DNA of 64,000 nt from positions 1,557,307 to 1,621,306 of the forward strand of contig JAGGNK010015114.1 in assembly GCA_017590115.1 (NCBI GenBank), in the 5' to 3' direction. A program made the translations under genes and the position numbers. Origin of the DNA: Montifringilla adamsi. Taxonomy: Eukaryota > Chordata > Aves > Passeriformes > Passeridae. The notes beneath the pieces were generated by a model. That model worked only from the letters and a program-made list of their open reading frames with translations, did no database searches and had not been told where the DNA came from. This document shows positions 1 through 14,000 of the stretch, piece by piece (within the stretch, counting starts at the first letter, position 1; the number at the start of each line of letters is the position of its first letter).

Positions 1-149
1 GTATTTTCAGTTATTTCAGTGTTCTTGGCAAATACAAGCAAGGTGACAAGTTGTCAGAATTACGGCTCAGGAAATGACCAGATAAATTCTGCAAAATTTC
101 AGTTAGGTTCCTAAACCTTTCTCTGCAGGGATGAGCTCTCAGTATTCAG

Positions 150-312
150 TGGCACATCCATAGGGACACCTCCCACTCTCCCAGGCTGCTCCAAGCCCCA
201 GTGTCCAGCCTGGCCTTGGACCTTTCCAGGGAAGCAGGGGCAGCCACAGCTTCTCTGGGCACCCTGTGCCAGGGCCTCAGGTCCCTCCCAGGGAAGGATT
301 CCTTCCAAAGAA
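150..312 (-). mobile_element. CR1 LINE fragment (3' region, truncated at both ends)
   Basis: The plus strand carries the familiar reverse complement of the CR1 3' region: 'gggacacctcccact', then a 'ccaggctgctccaagcccc' segment, then 'cacagcttctctgggca' and 'gtgccagggcctca'. The final 60-70 bases, including the 8-bp tail repeats, are missing. The element therefore lies on the minus strand and is an old, diverged copy. Confidence 0.85.
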
Positions 313-1960
313 GGAGTGGCCTTGAGCAGCTAAGCAATGCCAAGGGCCTAGAGAATTGCCAAAAGGCAATTCTTGGAACTATTTAGTGTCATTGAGAAAC
401 ACCAAGGAGAAATTCAAAGATGGCTTGTCTGAGCAGGTGCTGATAATAAATAAATGGCTTATTTGCAGACAAGTGAAAATGGCAATTCTGCTTATAAATT
501 ATTAATTTTTTGAATGATTACTAATTGATTTGCAGAACTGGAGCTGCTGCCATTTGATTCCTCTTTTCATTTATCACACAGATTAGTTTCTGACCATTTG
601 TATCTGTGAAGCATGTGGTCTTCTAGTCCAAAACCACAAAGACATCCATTTTAGATCTTAGAAGTATGAAGTCTGTTCTGAACATTTATATGAAACAATG
701 AGAAAAACTCCTGAAAATAGAAAAGTGATGGATTTCTAGAACTTGAACAGCTTTTTTCACATTGGCTATTTATGGAATACTGATAGCCAAATGTTCTTTC
801 CTGACATCTTGCTAAGCTGTGTCATGTTTCTGGAAACCTGAGATCTGTCATCACTGCACATTGCTCTGTTGGAACTGCTTCTTTGCAGTCTGGTAGCACA
901 CAGGGCCTTTCTGCCTTGCAGCCTCGTGCTGTGGGAAGGGGCTGAGCAGGATGAAGGGCTTGGAAAGCAGCAGAGGCTGCGACTCCATCAGAACCAGGGG
1001 ACTTGCTGTGAAGGTGGAGGCCTGCCCAGGACCCAGGGTGTTTCTGTCTCTAGGTGGAGCTGAGTTCTTCTCCAGATGGGGTTTCGTACCTCATTTAATC
1101 TATTGTTCCCTTGGGGTGCTTGGGCTGAGCCAAAGGAGCAAACTGATCCAGCCTAGCAGTAACTTGTTAAGAATTTGAAAAAGCTCAACGATTACTTTTT
1201 GAGTGAATCACAGCCCTGTGTGAAACCCCAAATCCTGCTCAATGTGCTCAGTACCAGGTCTAGCAAGGGAGAGAGAAAATCAGACACTCTTCAACAGTCT
1301 GTAATTAGGTCAGTCTAAAGCAACTGTGAAGCTGCAGCCTGGAGTGGAAATGATCAGTAAATTCTCCTCCTTGATAAGAGTTTCTCTCTCATTATCTACT
1401 CTACTAATTTTCCTGAAGACCTTGGAGACAGTACATAAACTTTGGATTGCCTTGTCAGCAGCAGGGTCTGGCTGAAGGCTCAGTCCTCTTCCCTGGAACT
1501 TGCCCTGGTGCTCTGGGCCTCTGGCCCTGCTCCTTCCCACCTCTGCTCCCTTGCTGAGCCCTGGCAGCTCCCCTTCTCCTCCTTTGTGCCTGCTCCCAGT
1601 GCTGCTGCAGCTTGCAGCCAGAAGGGTTATCAGGAACCTTAGAGAGGAGCTTTGCACTGCAGTCGCTTTGGAAAGCTGACATCATTAAAGAAGGAAACCA
1701 AAAGCACAGAGAAATGTGGTTACTTTGTGTTATGCTGAAAATGAAACGTCATCAGCTGGACCAAGTTATTTGAGAAGGAGATTGGGTAACTGGATAGTTA
1801 AGACACAGTTGGAACAGTGGTGATAAACCTGAAATCATTGCTCTACCTGCTTTGAAAAGAACAGATTTCATAAAAAACACCACACCAGTGCCACCCAACA
1901 GTCTGTGTCTCTAGTTGCCTATCACAGGCACACAAATCCAGGCTTAAGAGCTGATTTTCT

Positions 1961-2028
1961 AAATTTCTAAAAAATGTTTCTAAAAATTTTTAGAAATTTT
2001 TTAAAATTTCTAAAAAATGTTTCTAAAA
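1961..2028. repeat. AT-rich direct repeat around a perfect palindrome
   Basis: A 25-base unit starting 'aaatttctaaaaaatgtttc' occurs at 1961-1985 and 2004-2028. At 1977-1996 TTTCTAAAAATTTTTAGAAA is its own reverse complement. The segment could form hairpins or cruciforms. Confidence 0.9.
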
Positions 2029-2752
2029 CAGTGTCCCAGGCAAAGGGAAAATAGCTAAATGATCTGTCTTCATCTTTTCCTAGAAAAAAAAGGGCATGAA
2101 AACCTCACTGGTGCTTTGTCAGACTAAGTACAGATTCCCTCTGGAAAAGGGAATCATTAGCAGTGCTCACAGGGACATGACAGACCTCAGAATTACCTGA
2201 GGGAACCCTTTCAAAGTGAGAGCTCTGTACATCTCCCGGGGGTCTCTGCTGCCCCAGCACAGATGCTGCTGCTTCCCCTCCCTGAAATGCTCTTCCTTAG
2301 ACTATGTTCTCCAGGCTGGAGGAGAGACTTCAAATGTGCAGGAGCTTGGTTTGTCCTAAAAGGTAATTTTTTCTATTCTATTCCCAGTCTTCTGTGTTTT
2401 TAGACTCAGACAATGGTGTCCTTAGCTCCTGTGGACACAAATGTTCATAGGAGTTTCAGGAAACACCACTGGTTATCATTAGCAGTATCAGTAAGGGGAT
2501 CACAGTCTGGCACTGCAGCTTCTTCTTCTTTGTAACAGCTTACAACACATTGGAAGGAGACATGAGCCCTGACTGACTCTAGATGTGGGAAAACTCTTCA
2601 CAACAAATCATTTGCTCTGCACTGTAATTGCTGATCTTGCAATGTTGGGAGGGTGGATTCTAATGCCAAATAAATAAAATTTTCATTTGTATTATTGTTT
2701 TCAGTATTGATGATCAAGAAAATAATTGCTCTGTCTTGATGTTTAATTCCAA

Positions 2753-2767
2753 ATATATATATATATA
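2753..2767 (+). repeat. (AT)n microsatellite
   Basis: About 7.5 AT units form an uninterrupted run. Confidence 0.9.
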
Positions 2768-5700
2768 AAAGGATGCTATTCTAGTAGTGTTGTCTGGGTG
2801 AGTCACGTGGGAGGACTCAAGTTTCCTGACTGCTCAAGAAGATAGCCAGTTTGGCTTGCATACAGATGTAAAACATTTTAAAAGAATAAGTTTGTGACTC
2901 AGGCCAGGAAAGCATTGCCACTCATCAATGTATGGGAAGCTGACAGAAGAGGGGTTGGGAATCAATTTTAAGAGTCTGTTCTGGAAGATCTGCATGATTT
3001 GGGCAATCCTAATTGTGACAAGAAAATGCAGGCTGTGTCTGTGTGCAGAGCTTCTGTCCCGCAGGTTTGTTCCTGCAAGCAGGATGGGTTTCTGTTGCAC
3101 TGCTGACAGGGAGCACATACCTTGAGCTAATCTTCATATTTTATGGATCCTTGAATTTACATTTGTATAATGAGGCCATATAGATCTCACAAGCATCTTT
3201 CTGAGCAAAACTCTCCCTCAGATTTTTTTTTTTACTTAATGGGTTGGCTTTCTCAGGCACTCCGGACCTGGGGCCCTTTCTGTGGCTGACTATTATCATG
3301 ATGTCAATAATGTCATAATTCCTTTCTGCTTTAAAGGAAACACTGCATCATTCCTTTTTACATTCTAAATAATTTTTAAAGCATAAAAAATAGGTGGGTT
3401 ACAGTTGTTCCTGTATTTTGAAAGACTCTTGTTTTCACATAGAAATTGCTTCATGTTCTACTCTTGCTTCTCTGAACAGTAATGTTGGGTCACTGAATTT
3501 ATATTTGAAAGATCATCTGCTTCTGATTAGGAGCAAATGTCATGTGTGCCAGCTCTTCTGAAGCTGAATTTGGAGCTGCTTCTGTTGTATTTCCCTGAAG
3601 CTGACAAGACAAACCAGTCATACCAAGGGAGTGTTTTCCCCATGCACCAGCTGATGCAGCAACTGAAGCTGCACTAGAATACTTAGTTAAATGAAAGCAC
3701 TGCTGGCTTATGAGCTGTGCATTAATGCAGATATATTAAAAGCCTTCTGAAGATGTTGGCAGAATTCTCATATTGCTAAATGAAATACAAATGAAGGTTT
3801 AATTGCTAAATCCAGATCTCTTCTGCATTATAAAGCTTTTTCTTTGCTCTCTTACTGTTGTAAGAGAAGTACTAGCATAGCATATTAAATTAATGTTTCT
3901 GCTGGAAGTCACAGTGGTAGTCTGTAAGTAGAGCTGCTCAAAAACTGCCTGGTAGAAGTTAATAGAAAAATATTCATAAGCTTTGCAGCAGAAGGTTTAA
4001 CTATGAGCTGCCCAACGTGCCTGGGCAGGAAATGGATGCCCTGCCTGCCCTGCCTTCAGTGTCCTGAGCAGCCTCCCAGCAGTGGAGGGATTTCTTGTCC
4101 CAGGGCTGTGTTTAAGGCTGAAGGGTGGGCAGGCATGACCAGCAGGAGTGTTGGGGTCTCCACCTGCAGCCTGCTGAGGCAGCGGCAGCCCAGCTGCCAT
4201 GGAGAGCCTGCACACAGGGCATGTGCTCACACTGGGGTCAGTGGTACCCACAGACACAAGGCCTTCTCCAAGGCTGAGCACACAGTACAGCCTGTAGGCA
4301 TTGAGGGGGTAGCCTAGCTTTAAAACTAGCCTAAATCAGTTTGTTTCATTTCCCCTAAGGGTCTGTTAAAGGAAATAGTGATTGGAGATGGTGGCTGTGA
4401 AGGGTTGGTTTTGGAAGGAGTGGGTGTATGACTTGTTTTCTAGACTCCTGGTTTTTAGCACAGATTTGTAATTTCTTTTTCCTTTGAACAGTATGCAGGA
4501 CTCACCATGCACTTTTGTTTAGATCTATAAAACTGCAGGGCTTAAGTCTCTAAGGCTTTTGTGCCTGATCTTGATGAACATAGTGCCCTTGTGAAGGAGA
4601 CACTGCTGCAAGGAGAAGCAGAGAGCAGCCCCATGCCTGTGTCTCAGTGCAGTACTGACACTGCTGTGCTCACCTGCACAGCTGCAGTCACCTGCTTCTT
4701 CTAAACCCCTTATGTCTCCACAAGTGCTTGGATCCCCCTCTTCATTGTCCTGCTTCTCCACTTACTCCCTGCTCTCTTCCCACACTCCTAACTTTATTCT
4801 TCCCTTCACTTCTGCTTTCAAAGCTCCCAGAGCCATGGGAGCCCCCAGGGCCATGCTGTGCAGACCTTGTGTGGGTTCATGGGGACACCTTACAGGGAGA
4901 AGGAAAAGAGCTGCCTCCTGAATGGGGCACAGGCAGCTTGGCTGTGGAGGAGAGGGGCACTGAGAAATAGAAGCAGAGCTTCCAAGGAGCTTTTGTAACA
5001 CAGGGTCCCCCACCCATCTCCTTCCTCCTTTGGCGAGCTCCTCCCTCAGCCTTCCTTGGGGTACAACTCTCATACAGGCTTCCCTTTGCTTGGGAAAAGG
5101 GAGAGATTATAGACCTTCCCTGCCTGGAGACTTTCTTTCACACTGTAGACTTTAAAAGTATCTTTGTGTGAGGTGTCTATCGTGGTGTTAGCTGTGGAAC
5201 ACCTGGGACTGGGGTAAATCAGGGCTGGAGGGGTTTTGAAGGTAGGGAAACAGCAATGGCAAAAGAAAAACAATATGTCTATTTTAAACTTGAATAGCTT
5301 GGATTATTAAACTTGGATTTGTATAATTACAAAGTTCAAGCAGAAAAGTGACACCACTCCAGGAATCAATTTTACCTTGAAACAGCAAAGTGACTTGGAG
5401 GAAGTTTTTAGTGGAATGGCTGGAGCTCACTTTGTCACAGAACCACATCAGAAAATGTTCAGTTCCAGTATTTAAAGAATTACCCATTGGTGCCCAGTTC
5501 TGTTAACCTCTGAAAATGCCAAGTGGGACAGGTGGGATTGAGAGTCCAGAAAGCTGGATTTTATTCTCTGTGTGTGCCAATTTTGATTTTACATTTTACA
5601 AGTCAGTCTCTCCACGGATATAATTTTAATAGGTTTCTAGATCTTTTAATTAAGAACTAGTTGTAAAGCTCTCCCAGCTGTTATTAGAGTCCTACATAAA

Positions 5701-7609
5701 GTTTCAATAGCTTCGTGAAGCATACCTTTTATTTTAAAAACTCTCCCTAACCCTTTGTCCAGTATAATTGACACAGTACTTTTCCATTTGCTTATTATTA
5801 GGTCCTCTTTTGTTGCTCCTGCCTACCAGTCCACATTGGATGGATGTTACCTGTGCTGGTACTTGTGGTTAAAGCTTCTTAATAAGACACTGCCATTTGT
5901 GCTGTCTTGTGTTCTTTTGATGCTCGTGAGGTTCCAAAGTATTAGAATGTATATTATAGTGATTAGGTAATTATTTTAGCTGTGAATTGCTTTTGAATTT
6001 CTGGGTGAATTACAGCCGGTCCTAGGGAGTTCTTACAGTTTACTATTTCAATTTATTGTGCAATAAAATGTCAGTTCATTTTTGGTCACATTTTCAGCTG
6101 CATCACTCTTTCATCTGTGGAAACCTCCCAGCGATTTTCTGTACTAAATGTGCAAAAGGATCCATCTGGTTTTTGTACAATCACTGTGTTTTCTGTGGGT
6201 AGTCCAGCTTGATCCCACAGACTCTGGCAGCCATCCTGCTCCTGACGCAATGATGAAGGTGTGTTAAGGATTGTTGTTGTGCTGCAATTCTCTCTACTTT
6301 AAGTCTTTTGTGGCCTGTCATACTGTGTTTTTTACAATGAACCTGCCATGGTTTACATTCCTTTCTGTCACATGCATATGTCATGATCTTTTTTGATGCT
6401 GTTGTGGGTAATGCCCTCTCCAAACCTGCCTTTCCAGCACAATGGCTGGTTTGCTGTTAGCCTTTCAGCAGGGTTCTTTGAGGTGAAGTGGTGTATGCTC
6501 ACCTCCTCGTATGCTGTACTTACATAACCTTCACATGCTTGCCAGTACTTAACATTTGAAATTTTGTTTATTTTAACAAGCTTTCACTTTTAGTTACATC
6601 ACATTTTTAAAATCAAGTGGAATTTTTTTTAAACTTTTGTCTACTTCAGAGATATTGAATCGTACTGTATCAGCATCTCTCTTACAAACTGCCTTTTGGT
6701 AGTGATATTCTTGATGAGGCCCTTGACACTGCTGCGACTGTGTCACAAGGTGGCTTTTTTCAGTGGGTCCCCTATTTGTCACTCCCTGAAGTACAATCTA
6801 CAGATCAGATTTGTCACACAGCATGTCTGAAATAATGAAACCCTACCATTACTGCTGTTTTCCTGTGCTAGCAATCATTCAGTTTCTCTGGGCACAACAG
6901 GGTTGCTCTTCTCAAATGAAAAAGATTAGATTGTCCTTAATAATGTATTTTTCCTGTATTTGAGCATGTTCTTGGAGTTTTGAAGAGATTCTGTTTTTCT
7001 TGTTGGTACATTTCACCAAGCTCTGATATGATTCTAAGATATTTGTGATACGATTTCTTGACATGATTCCTGTACTGAGTTGTTATTGCATTTTTAAAAA
7101 TCCTTTATCTAGATACTAAAGTACCAATAATTATCTCTTTCCTCCAAGTGTTTGATATTATTCAAAACGTACTTACAGGTAGGTATTGTAGTCTACTCAT
7201 CCCTTTTTTAACCTTCTCAGCATTTGTATAGAAACACATAAACACATACATACTTGGTTAGGGATTTTTTGTCTTCTGTCTCTTTAGGGCAGCACAGCTT
7301 CACCTTTGACTTTGGCCAGTGCATTTTCTACCCGCGGGCCTGTAGACAGATGGGGAAAGGAGACATACAGTCTCCCCACGGGTGTCTCTTTCTCTGGGGG
7401 TTCTCAGCTTGTTTTGCAAGTGTTAATACTCAGATGAATTTTGCAGTCAGACTGGTGAGTGTCTGTGCTTTATTGTGGATTTATGTTATGGGAGCAGGTG
7501 ACTCCAGTGAATTTTGCTTCACTCGGTGGCTTAAATCTGTTCTTGAGTCAGTATCAGTTAATATTTTTTTGTGATGGATTTTGAGCTTAGCTGCAGACAC
7601 AGAGGCTGA

Positions 7610-7648
7610 AGACTTGCCCTGAACCTCAGAAAGACTTGCCCTGAACCT
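7610..7648 (+). repeat. 17-bp direct repeat, offset 22
   Basis: AGACTTGCCCTGAACCT occurs at 7610-7626 and again at 7632-7648. It is a small local duplication without a visible function. Confidence 0.9.
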
Positions 7649-10600
7649 TTTGAGAAATGCTGTTTGTTGACAGCATTTGATACATTTTTGGTACTGTTTC
7701 GGTTTCACTGTAGAAATACAAGGCAAGTGATGCAAGGACAAGTGGGAACTGCAGTATTTTTTTGTGAGGAAAAAGAATGCTTCACTGGCTAGTGAAGGAT
7801 AAGCCCCAAACAATTAGGGTAAAATATTTTTCCATGCTTCTTTGCTCTGGAAGCTTGTCCAAATCACTTCCCAAATAATGGTAGCTGTTACTGTCAATAA
7901 CGTATCATGGAGAGAATAATGCCAGCAAATCTTCAGTCTTGCTTTTGCCTAAAGCTGTATAGTAAAATGGGATTTTGAGCAACAGCAGATTTTGGACTCC
8001 TATGTCAATCACATCCCCTCCTTTCTCTCTCCACCAGATGCTGTTTTACAAGTATATAACATTTTATGTGCAAGAAGAGAACAGCTGATTTATTACAGAA
8101 ATGAAAGAATATTAAACCTTCCACAGGGCTGTAAGGACAGCCTTAGCACAAATACACCTAATCCTGATCTGATAATAGCAGGCAATGAACTCACAATATT
8201 CCATATTACATTAAAATTTCTGTAACCTAGTTGCAAATGGTTTTTCATTTAAATTTTGTTTGCTTAAGTTTATTACAGAAAGCAAAAATAACCCCTGCTC
8301 TGATAGTACCTGCAAGATAGATATTGCTCTATTTCTTTGTAAATAAAGGCCTGCATTTTATTACTGTGAAAATTGCTGTACTTCTGCCTTTGCACATCAG
8401 GCAATTTTCTGAAGCTTCTCTCAACAAGTGTGATGTAATGGCTTGGTATGCTGGAAGAGTATGCCTTTTCCAAATATACATCTACAGATCGTGAAGTACA
8501 TTAAAAATGAACACTACATGGAACTGTGAAGGGAAAACATATATGGACAATGTTCAAACCAGAGCTAAACTTCTAAACCCCTGTTCTAGCCACCCAAAGA
8601 GAAATTGCTAATGGAAACCTGAATATTTTTAAAAAACCCCTAATGAAGTAGCCATCTAAATTTTACCTCAAGAACTTCCATCACCTCATTCAGCTTGATG
8701 GAATGAAGCAGGAGTACTCATGGCACCAGGATGATACCGTGTCTCATTTGTGGATTTGTATGAGTGGATGACAGCAGAACCTCATAATTTAAGGAAGAGT
8801 TTGTTCCCATGAAGGTAAGGGTGGCTGCCAGTCCTTCTCCCCTCAGCCCCCGTGCCAGTAGCACACCTCTGGAATAGCAGGGACAGTGCCCAGCCCAGAG
8901 TTTGGTACCCAGCTACTCTGTGAGCACACAGGCCTGTGTCTTTTTATGTGAAGCAGCAGTCCAAAGAAGTTCTGTTTGGATTGTCGTGCCAGGAACATAT
9001 CTGGGGATACCATTTAATGGCATTTAATTGTTGTGGTTAATAAGCAGTGGCTCCTGGGTTTATATGTGTAGGCTGTCTAAGAATGTACTAAGTGTTTACT
9101 TAATGTATGTTCACCTGTGGTGCATTTATTTGTGGGATAAAGAGGCCATTTTTCTTTTTAGGGAAAAATAGCTCAGATAAGACAGTATTAGTTTCCATAA
9201 GATGGTGTTTTAATAAGATAAACAAAAAATGTGACAGATTTAATACATGTTTTATAACCAAATATTTTACATGTTATTTTTCTTCTCTTTTTGGTATACT
9301 CTGGAGGCAGTCATGCATGGATTTGTTAGAATAACAAAAATTACTTGAAGTAACACTGCCTTTATCTGAGCATTTGCTGTGCTTGTAAACTTGCATGATG
9401 TTTATGTCTAGTATTACATGCACTTCATTTGCCAACCACAAACAAGTAAATTTTATTTTGTGCAATTTACACCCTTCTGCATTGTACAACAATAAGACCC
9501 TAATGAAATTTGATTCTACACCCATTACTGAAGGATAGTTTCTAGCATGTCAATTCTCAGTTTTCATGTTCATCTCGCTGCTTTCTGAGGGGCAGTGAAA
9601 GAAGTGCTGACTGCGTTCTGCCCGCGCAGTGCAGCTCTGACACAAACCCCAGGAGGTTTAGTCCAGTGCATGCGGCTGAAGAGAGCAGCTGGATCTTTAC
9701 ACCCCGCAGAGCCTTAGTGCTTTGGAGCATGTCTGGGTAATAGAAGCATGTCCTGTTATAAACTAGCACTAAGCATAGTTAAATCAGAAAACAGCTAAAT
9801 GAAGGGTAACATCACAGGCACCCCCCGAACTCGGCATAAAGAGGAATTCTGAGCCGCTGCTGGGGAGTCCAGGTGTGTTCCCTGGGAGATGGTACAGCAG
9901 ACACTTGAGCTACTGCACTAAGCTGCAGTTTATCAGTCTCCTAAATGTTATTTAAGGGCTGGGGTAAATGGGGGAGGTAGCTACTGCTGTCTTAGGTGCT
10001 TTCAAGTAGCACCAGCCCAGAGAATGTTTTCTTTCTAGGGCAGCTCTACCACAAGAGCTCATCAGTGCTGTCTGCCAGGGTAAAGAAGAGCATATTGACA
10101 GAATTTATTGGGCTCAGACAGCCTTTGCTAGCATTCATCATAAGAGGCTATTTGGGAAGCTAAACATTGCTGAAGTGAAAGGGGAGCTACTCTTCTGTGG
10201 TAGGAACTGTCTGGAGACAGAAAACAAAGAAGGAATGAGGTGTCAATTTTCCACATGGCAAAAGGTTAACAGCAGGGAGCCCTCAGGTATTCAGGTTAGA
10301 TTCATGTGCTGCAAGTTGAAGTCTCTGGGAAAGGGAAAACGGCAAAATGTGCAGGTAATATAAATTGTTTGGGTCAGTCAGGTCTAGGAATGCAAGCAGG
10401 ACCTTCCAGAACTCTGCAAAGCTACGTGAATGAGCACGAGTTTACCAAAGAGAATCAATTCACAAATGTGAAGTATTGCCTGTTGGCAATGGTAAGCAAT
10501 GATTTTAATGACAGGCCTCTGCTGTTAGTGTTTAACAAAGTGTTACCAGTGAAAAAAGACTATGTTGTGTCCTTCTGGACACAGTTCAAAAGGCTTGTTA

Positions 10601-10991
10601 AGAGTACATTAATAATGCCTTTGTGTAAATATTTTGCCTTTTATTCTTCAGTTTGTGGCCAATTCTAATTACCTATTACCAAGGAAGATTAGTTGAAACA
10701 GAAATGGTTTGGAGTTTGCTGAGGAAAATGTTTAGGAGCAATTGATTCAAGGGACATGGAATAGATTTTAAAATGGCTTATTAAAATATTTTTATTCACA
10801 GTCCATAATTCATCTGTAGAACTTGCTGCCAGACCTCAGTGATGGTAAGGTTTTAGTGAAAATTCTGTATAATTTCTAAGTGTAATATGAGAACACTTAG
10901 AAGTGTGTTATTTGAAGTATAACAGGTGATCCACATTCCTGCATGGGTAGGTTAAGTGCTAAGACATAATTTTCTAAGTATCATAAGCTGT

Positions 10992-11096
10992 ATTTTTTTT
11001 CTTCTGGGTGGTGTTTTCTGGTTTTGGGGTTTTTTTGGGTTTTTTGGTGGTTTTTTTTTTTGGGGGGGGGTTTTTTAAATTTTTTTATTCTTTAAA
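10992..11096 (+). repeat. G/T-rich low-complexity tract
   Basis: The plus strand is almost only T and G here, with runs of G (including ten in a row at about 11062-11070) separated by T-runs. Several G-runs close together could fold into a quadruplex. The opposite strand is A/C only. Confidence 0.85.
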
Positions 11097-14000
11097 TTTT
11101 TGTTATGTGTTTGTTTCTAGTTGTTATACACAGGTTGCACCCAGTCAGAAAGCCTGCTAGGCATGTCTGATATGACATTTCCTACTGTGATTGTGATATC
11201 CTTGGTTCAGGAGAAAGCACAAAGAGTTCAATGCCCTGCATATGAATTCCTTCCTGTGTGAGGTGTTGCAGTTGTCTGTACTGATGCAAACACATCCTTG
11301 CAGTCAAGGTAGGTTATTGTATCGTGTATCATCATGATCTGAGCTTTTGAAACAGAGGCACAATGGAAGGAAGACAGTTTTCCTGTTGGCATCTGTTCTG
11401 GTTTGATACTGAGTTTCTCCAGGGCCACCTCTCATCCTTTGTGATGCTAGTGGGGTCACCAGAAGTTGGATCAGAACTTTCAACCTGTTAAACACAGTTC
11501 ATACCTCCCCATCGTGGGGAAAAGCAGCCTTTGGCAGTTTGACCCCATCTGGGAATGCAGGAGAACTCTCCTGAGCTGCTCTGCTATGGGGATGTGAGGT
11601 AGCACATTCCTAGGCGTAGTCCAGTTTTGGACACATCTTTCATTTCCACGTGTGCTGTTAGTGCTGGAGTGTAGTGGTGATGTGGTCATTACCAGGTGGG
11701 TCACTGTTATTTTCATTTCAGCTGGATTTCATCAGTTCATCATGGACAGGTGTGGTCAGTGCTACGTGCTGGTGCTGATATAAACACTGGGATAAAAGTG
11801 GGTTGTTTTTAAGGCTGGTGTCTTTTTGAATGAATACCACAGCATCAATATGCTTTTGCTAAGTCATCTTGGGAAGGACAAATATGGTTAAACAATGGAA
11901 CTGAATTTTGTCTGGCACTGTGAATATGAAGTTATTATTTCCACTGACATCAGTTAAAAAGCTTATTAATAATAGATTGTTAAATGAGAAGTATAAAATC
12001 TGATTTTAGTCCCTATCTCAATTTTCAGCAAGTTCTTATCTGAACAGAAATTCCCAATAATAATTTCCCAACCTTGTGACTGTACATAAATCTTTGAGCA
12101 ATCAGATTAGGAGCCACTTTAGAAAAAACAGCCATAATTCACCAAGTGGAGTAAGTATTTTAAAACTCGTAAAATGAAACCCTCTGTTTATTCTGGTGGT
12201 GATGATTGCTGGTATGAATCTTGTGAGAGTTCTGGCATGTGTATTTTGTTGGAGGCGATACAATGCTTTTCCATGCAGTGTTGCTCTGCTCTCAGGCATT
12301 ATGTTTCCCCAAAGTTCTCTAGGCCACCATCATCTGTTTTGATATTTGACACTGGAGGAGGAGAGCCTGCCAAACCACAACAGGCTGTGTGCTGATTATA
12401 AGCACTGAGTAATTGTATTTAATGGCTTGACAGGCTATAGGTTTCAAGCAACATAAGTGTGCAGTTATGGGATTAAGGTTGTATTTTAGTTTAGGAAATT
12501 CTGTACCTTTCTAAATTTGGGTGGACGTGTCTGGGGTTGCTCCCTTGCTGCTGCATGATGCTGTGCTCTCACTTCACATGACTCATGTCTCCCACCCAGC
12601 TTCCACTTTCTTTGTGAGTAAGAAAACAATCACTAAAATAATGGCTGTGGGAGGCTGAGCATCTGCTCCCAGTGCTGCCATGGCCTGAAAAGAACCCCAT
12701 TTCTGTAGAAGTGGCATTGATAATGTCTTCCAAAGTGTTTTCAGACTCTCTCATGAAAGGTGCTTCAACATTTTTGATGTTGAGGTACTTCAAGGAGTGA
12801 CATTTATTTCTAATTAGAACTAATTAATTCTATTGTTGAAGCAGTTGAGGCGAAATGTTATAATTTTTAATTTATTAATTGATAGATAACTGAGTTGATG
12901 AGCTGTTTATTTCCAGTTTGGAATTACTGGAATTTTTTTTTCCATATTTGATACTGAAACTCCAAATAAGGAAAATACTTTCCACGTTGATGGCTTTGAT
13001 TTCTGCATTCATCAAGCAAAGAAATGAAAGAAAAGAGATGTAGAGTTCCAATAGAGGATGTCATCTGGAAGAAATCTTTATGGCCCTATGTACTAAGTTC
13101 TGAGAACATAAACAAATTGAAGGTTAGCAAAGATCACAACAGATATTTGGCTCACTGGGGGACTGGCTTGACTTGGAAAAGTGAAAATAATTTGGTGGTT
13201 TTTGGCCTCCTTTGGTCTGGGAGGAAGTGTTGGGCAGTGCCCTGCCTGAGCAGCAGGCATCCTGTGCCAGGCCTTCCCCCCGGAGCAGGGAGCAGGGAAT
13301 GCCAGTGCAGTACAAGGCTCACACAATTCACTACTGGGAGCCAGCAGCCTGCAACACTCAGAAAAACCCAACCCTTCTGACACTATGTGTTGGCTCGAGG
13401 CCCTTTTCCCTGAGGAGAATCTGGGACAAGACACGAAGTGTATTATTATCTGGTTTTCACCTGCAGGTCAAGATGGTGTGAACTCCCCAACCCTGATTTG
13501 TAGGAGATGTAAAGAATCAGTGGTGCCACCTTCCTTCCACTGCAGTGGCCTGCTGGCTCTCTGGTGCAGTTTACTGTGTTATAGGAACTACTGGCTCTTA
13601 CTTAATCAGTCAAGCCTTTGATAAACAGAATGCAAAAAGGGCTGTTCATGATGATACCATCCTTCTCTTCACTGCTGCCTTACCTTGCACCTTGTACAGT
13701 CTTTAAGTTTTACAAATCTTAAGCAAAATGATCCTGTAAGTTGAATAAGGGACCCCAGCTTTAACAGGAATAATGCTGCATGTCTGCTTGGTTTAATGCA
13801 TGTCTGTGAGGGTGCAGGTGAAGGGCAGCTCTTGGTGTTCCTGTGCAGCTCCTGAGCAGGAGCACTTGTGTCCCCTCCTGCAGCCAGGCACTCTCAGCTG
13901 CTCTGTGCTGGCAAGGGAAGGCTGTGCTGCAAAGCTGATGCTAGGGGGAATGGATTTGTTGCAGTCACCACAAGTGAAGCTTATTTAGTGAGGAAATTCT

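Larger units (their letters stand above)
313..10991. other. Gene-free stretch, probably large-gene intron
   Basis: Apart from the small repeats listed, I see no exon, RNA gene or recognisable transposon. Frames here are at most about 120 codons and none resembles a known protein. 4000-4320 and 4680-5060 are somewhat richer in GC but carry no recognisable coding signal. Confidence 0.6.
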
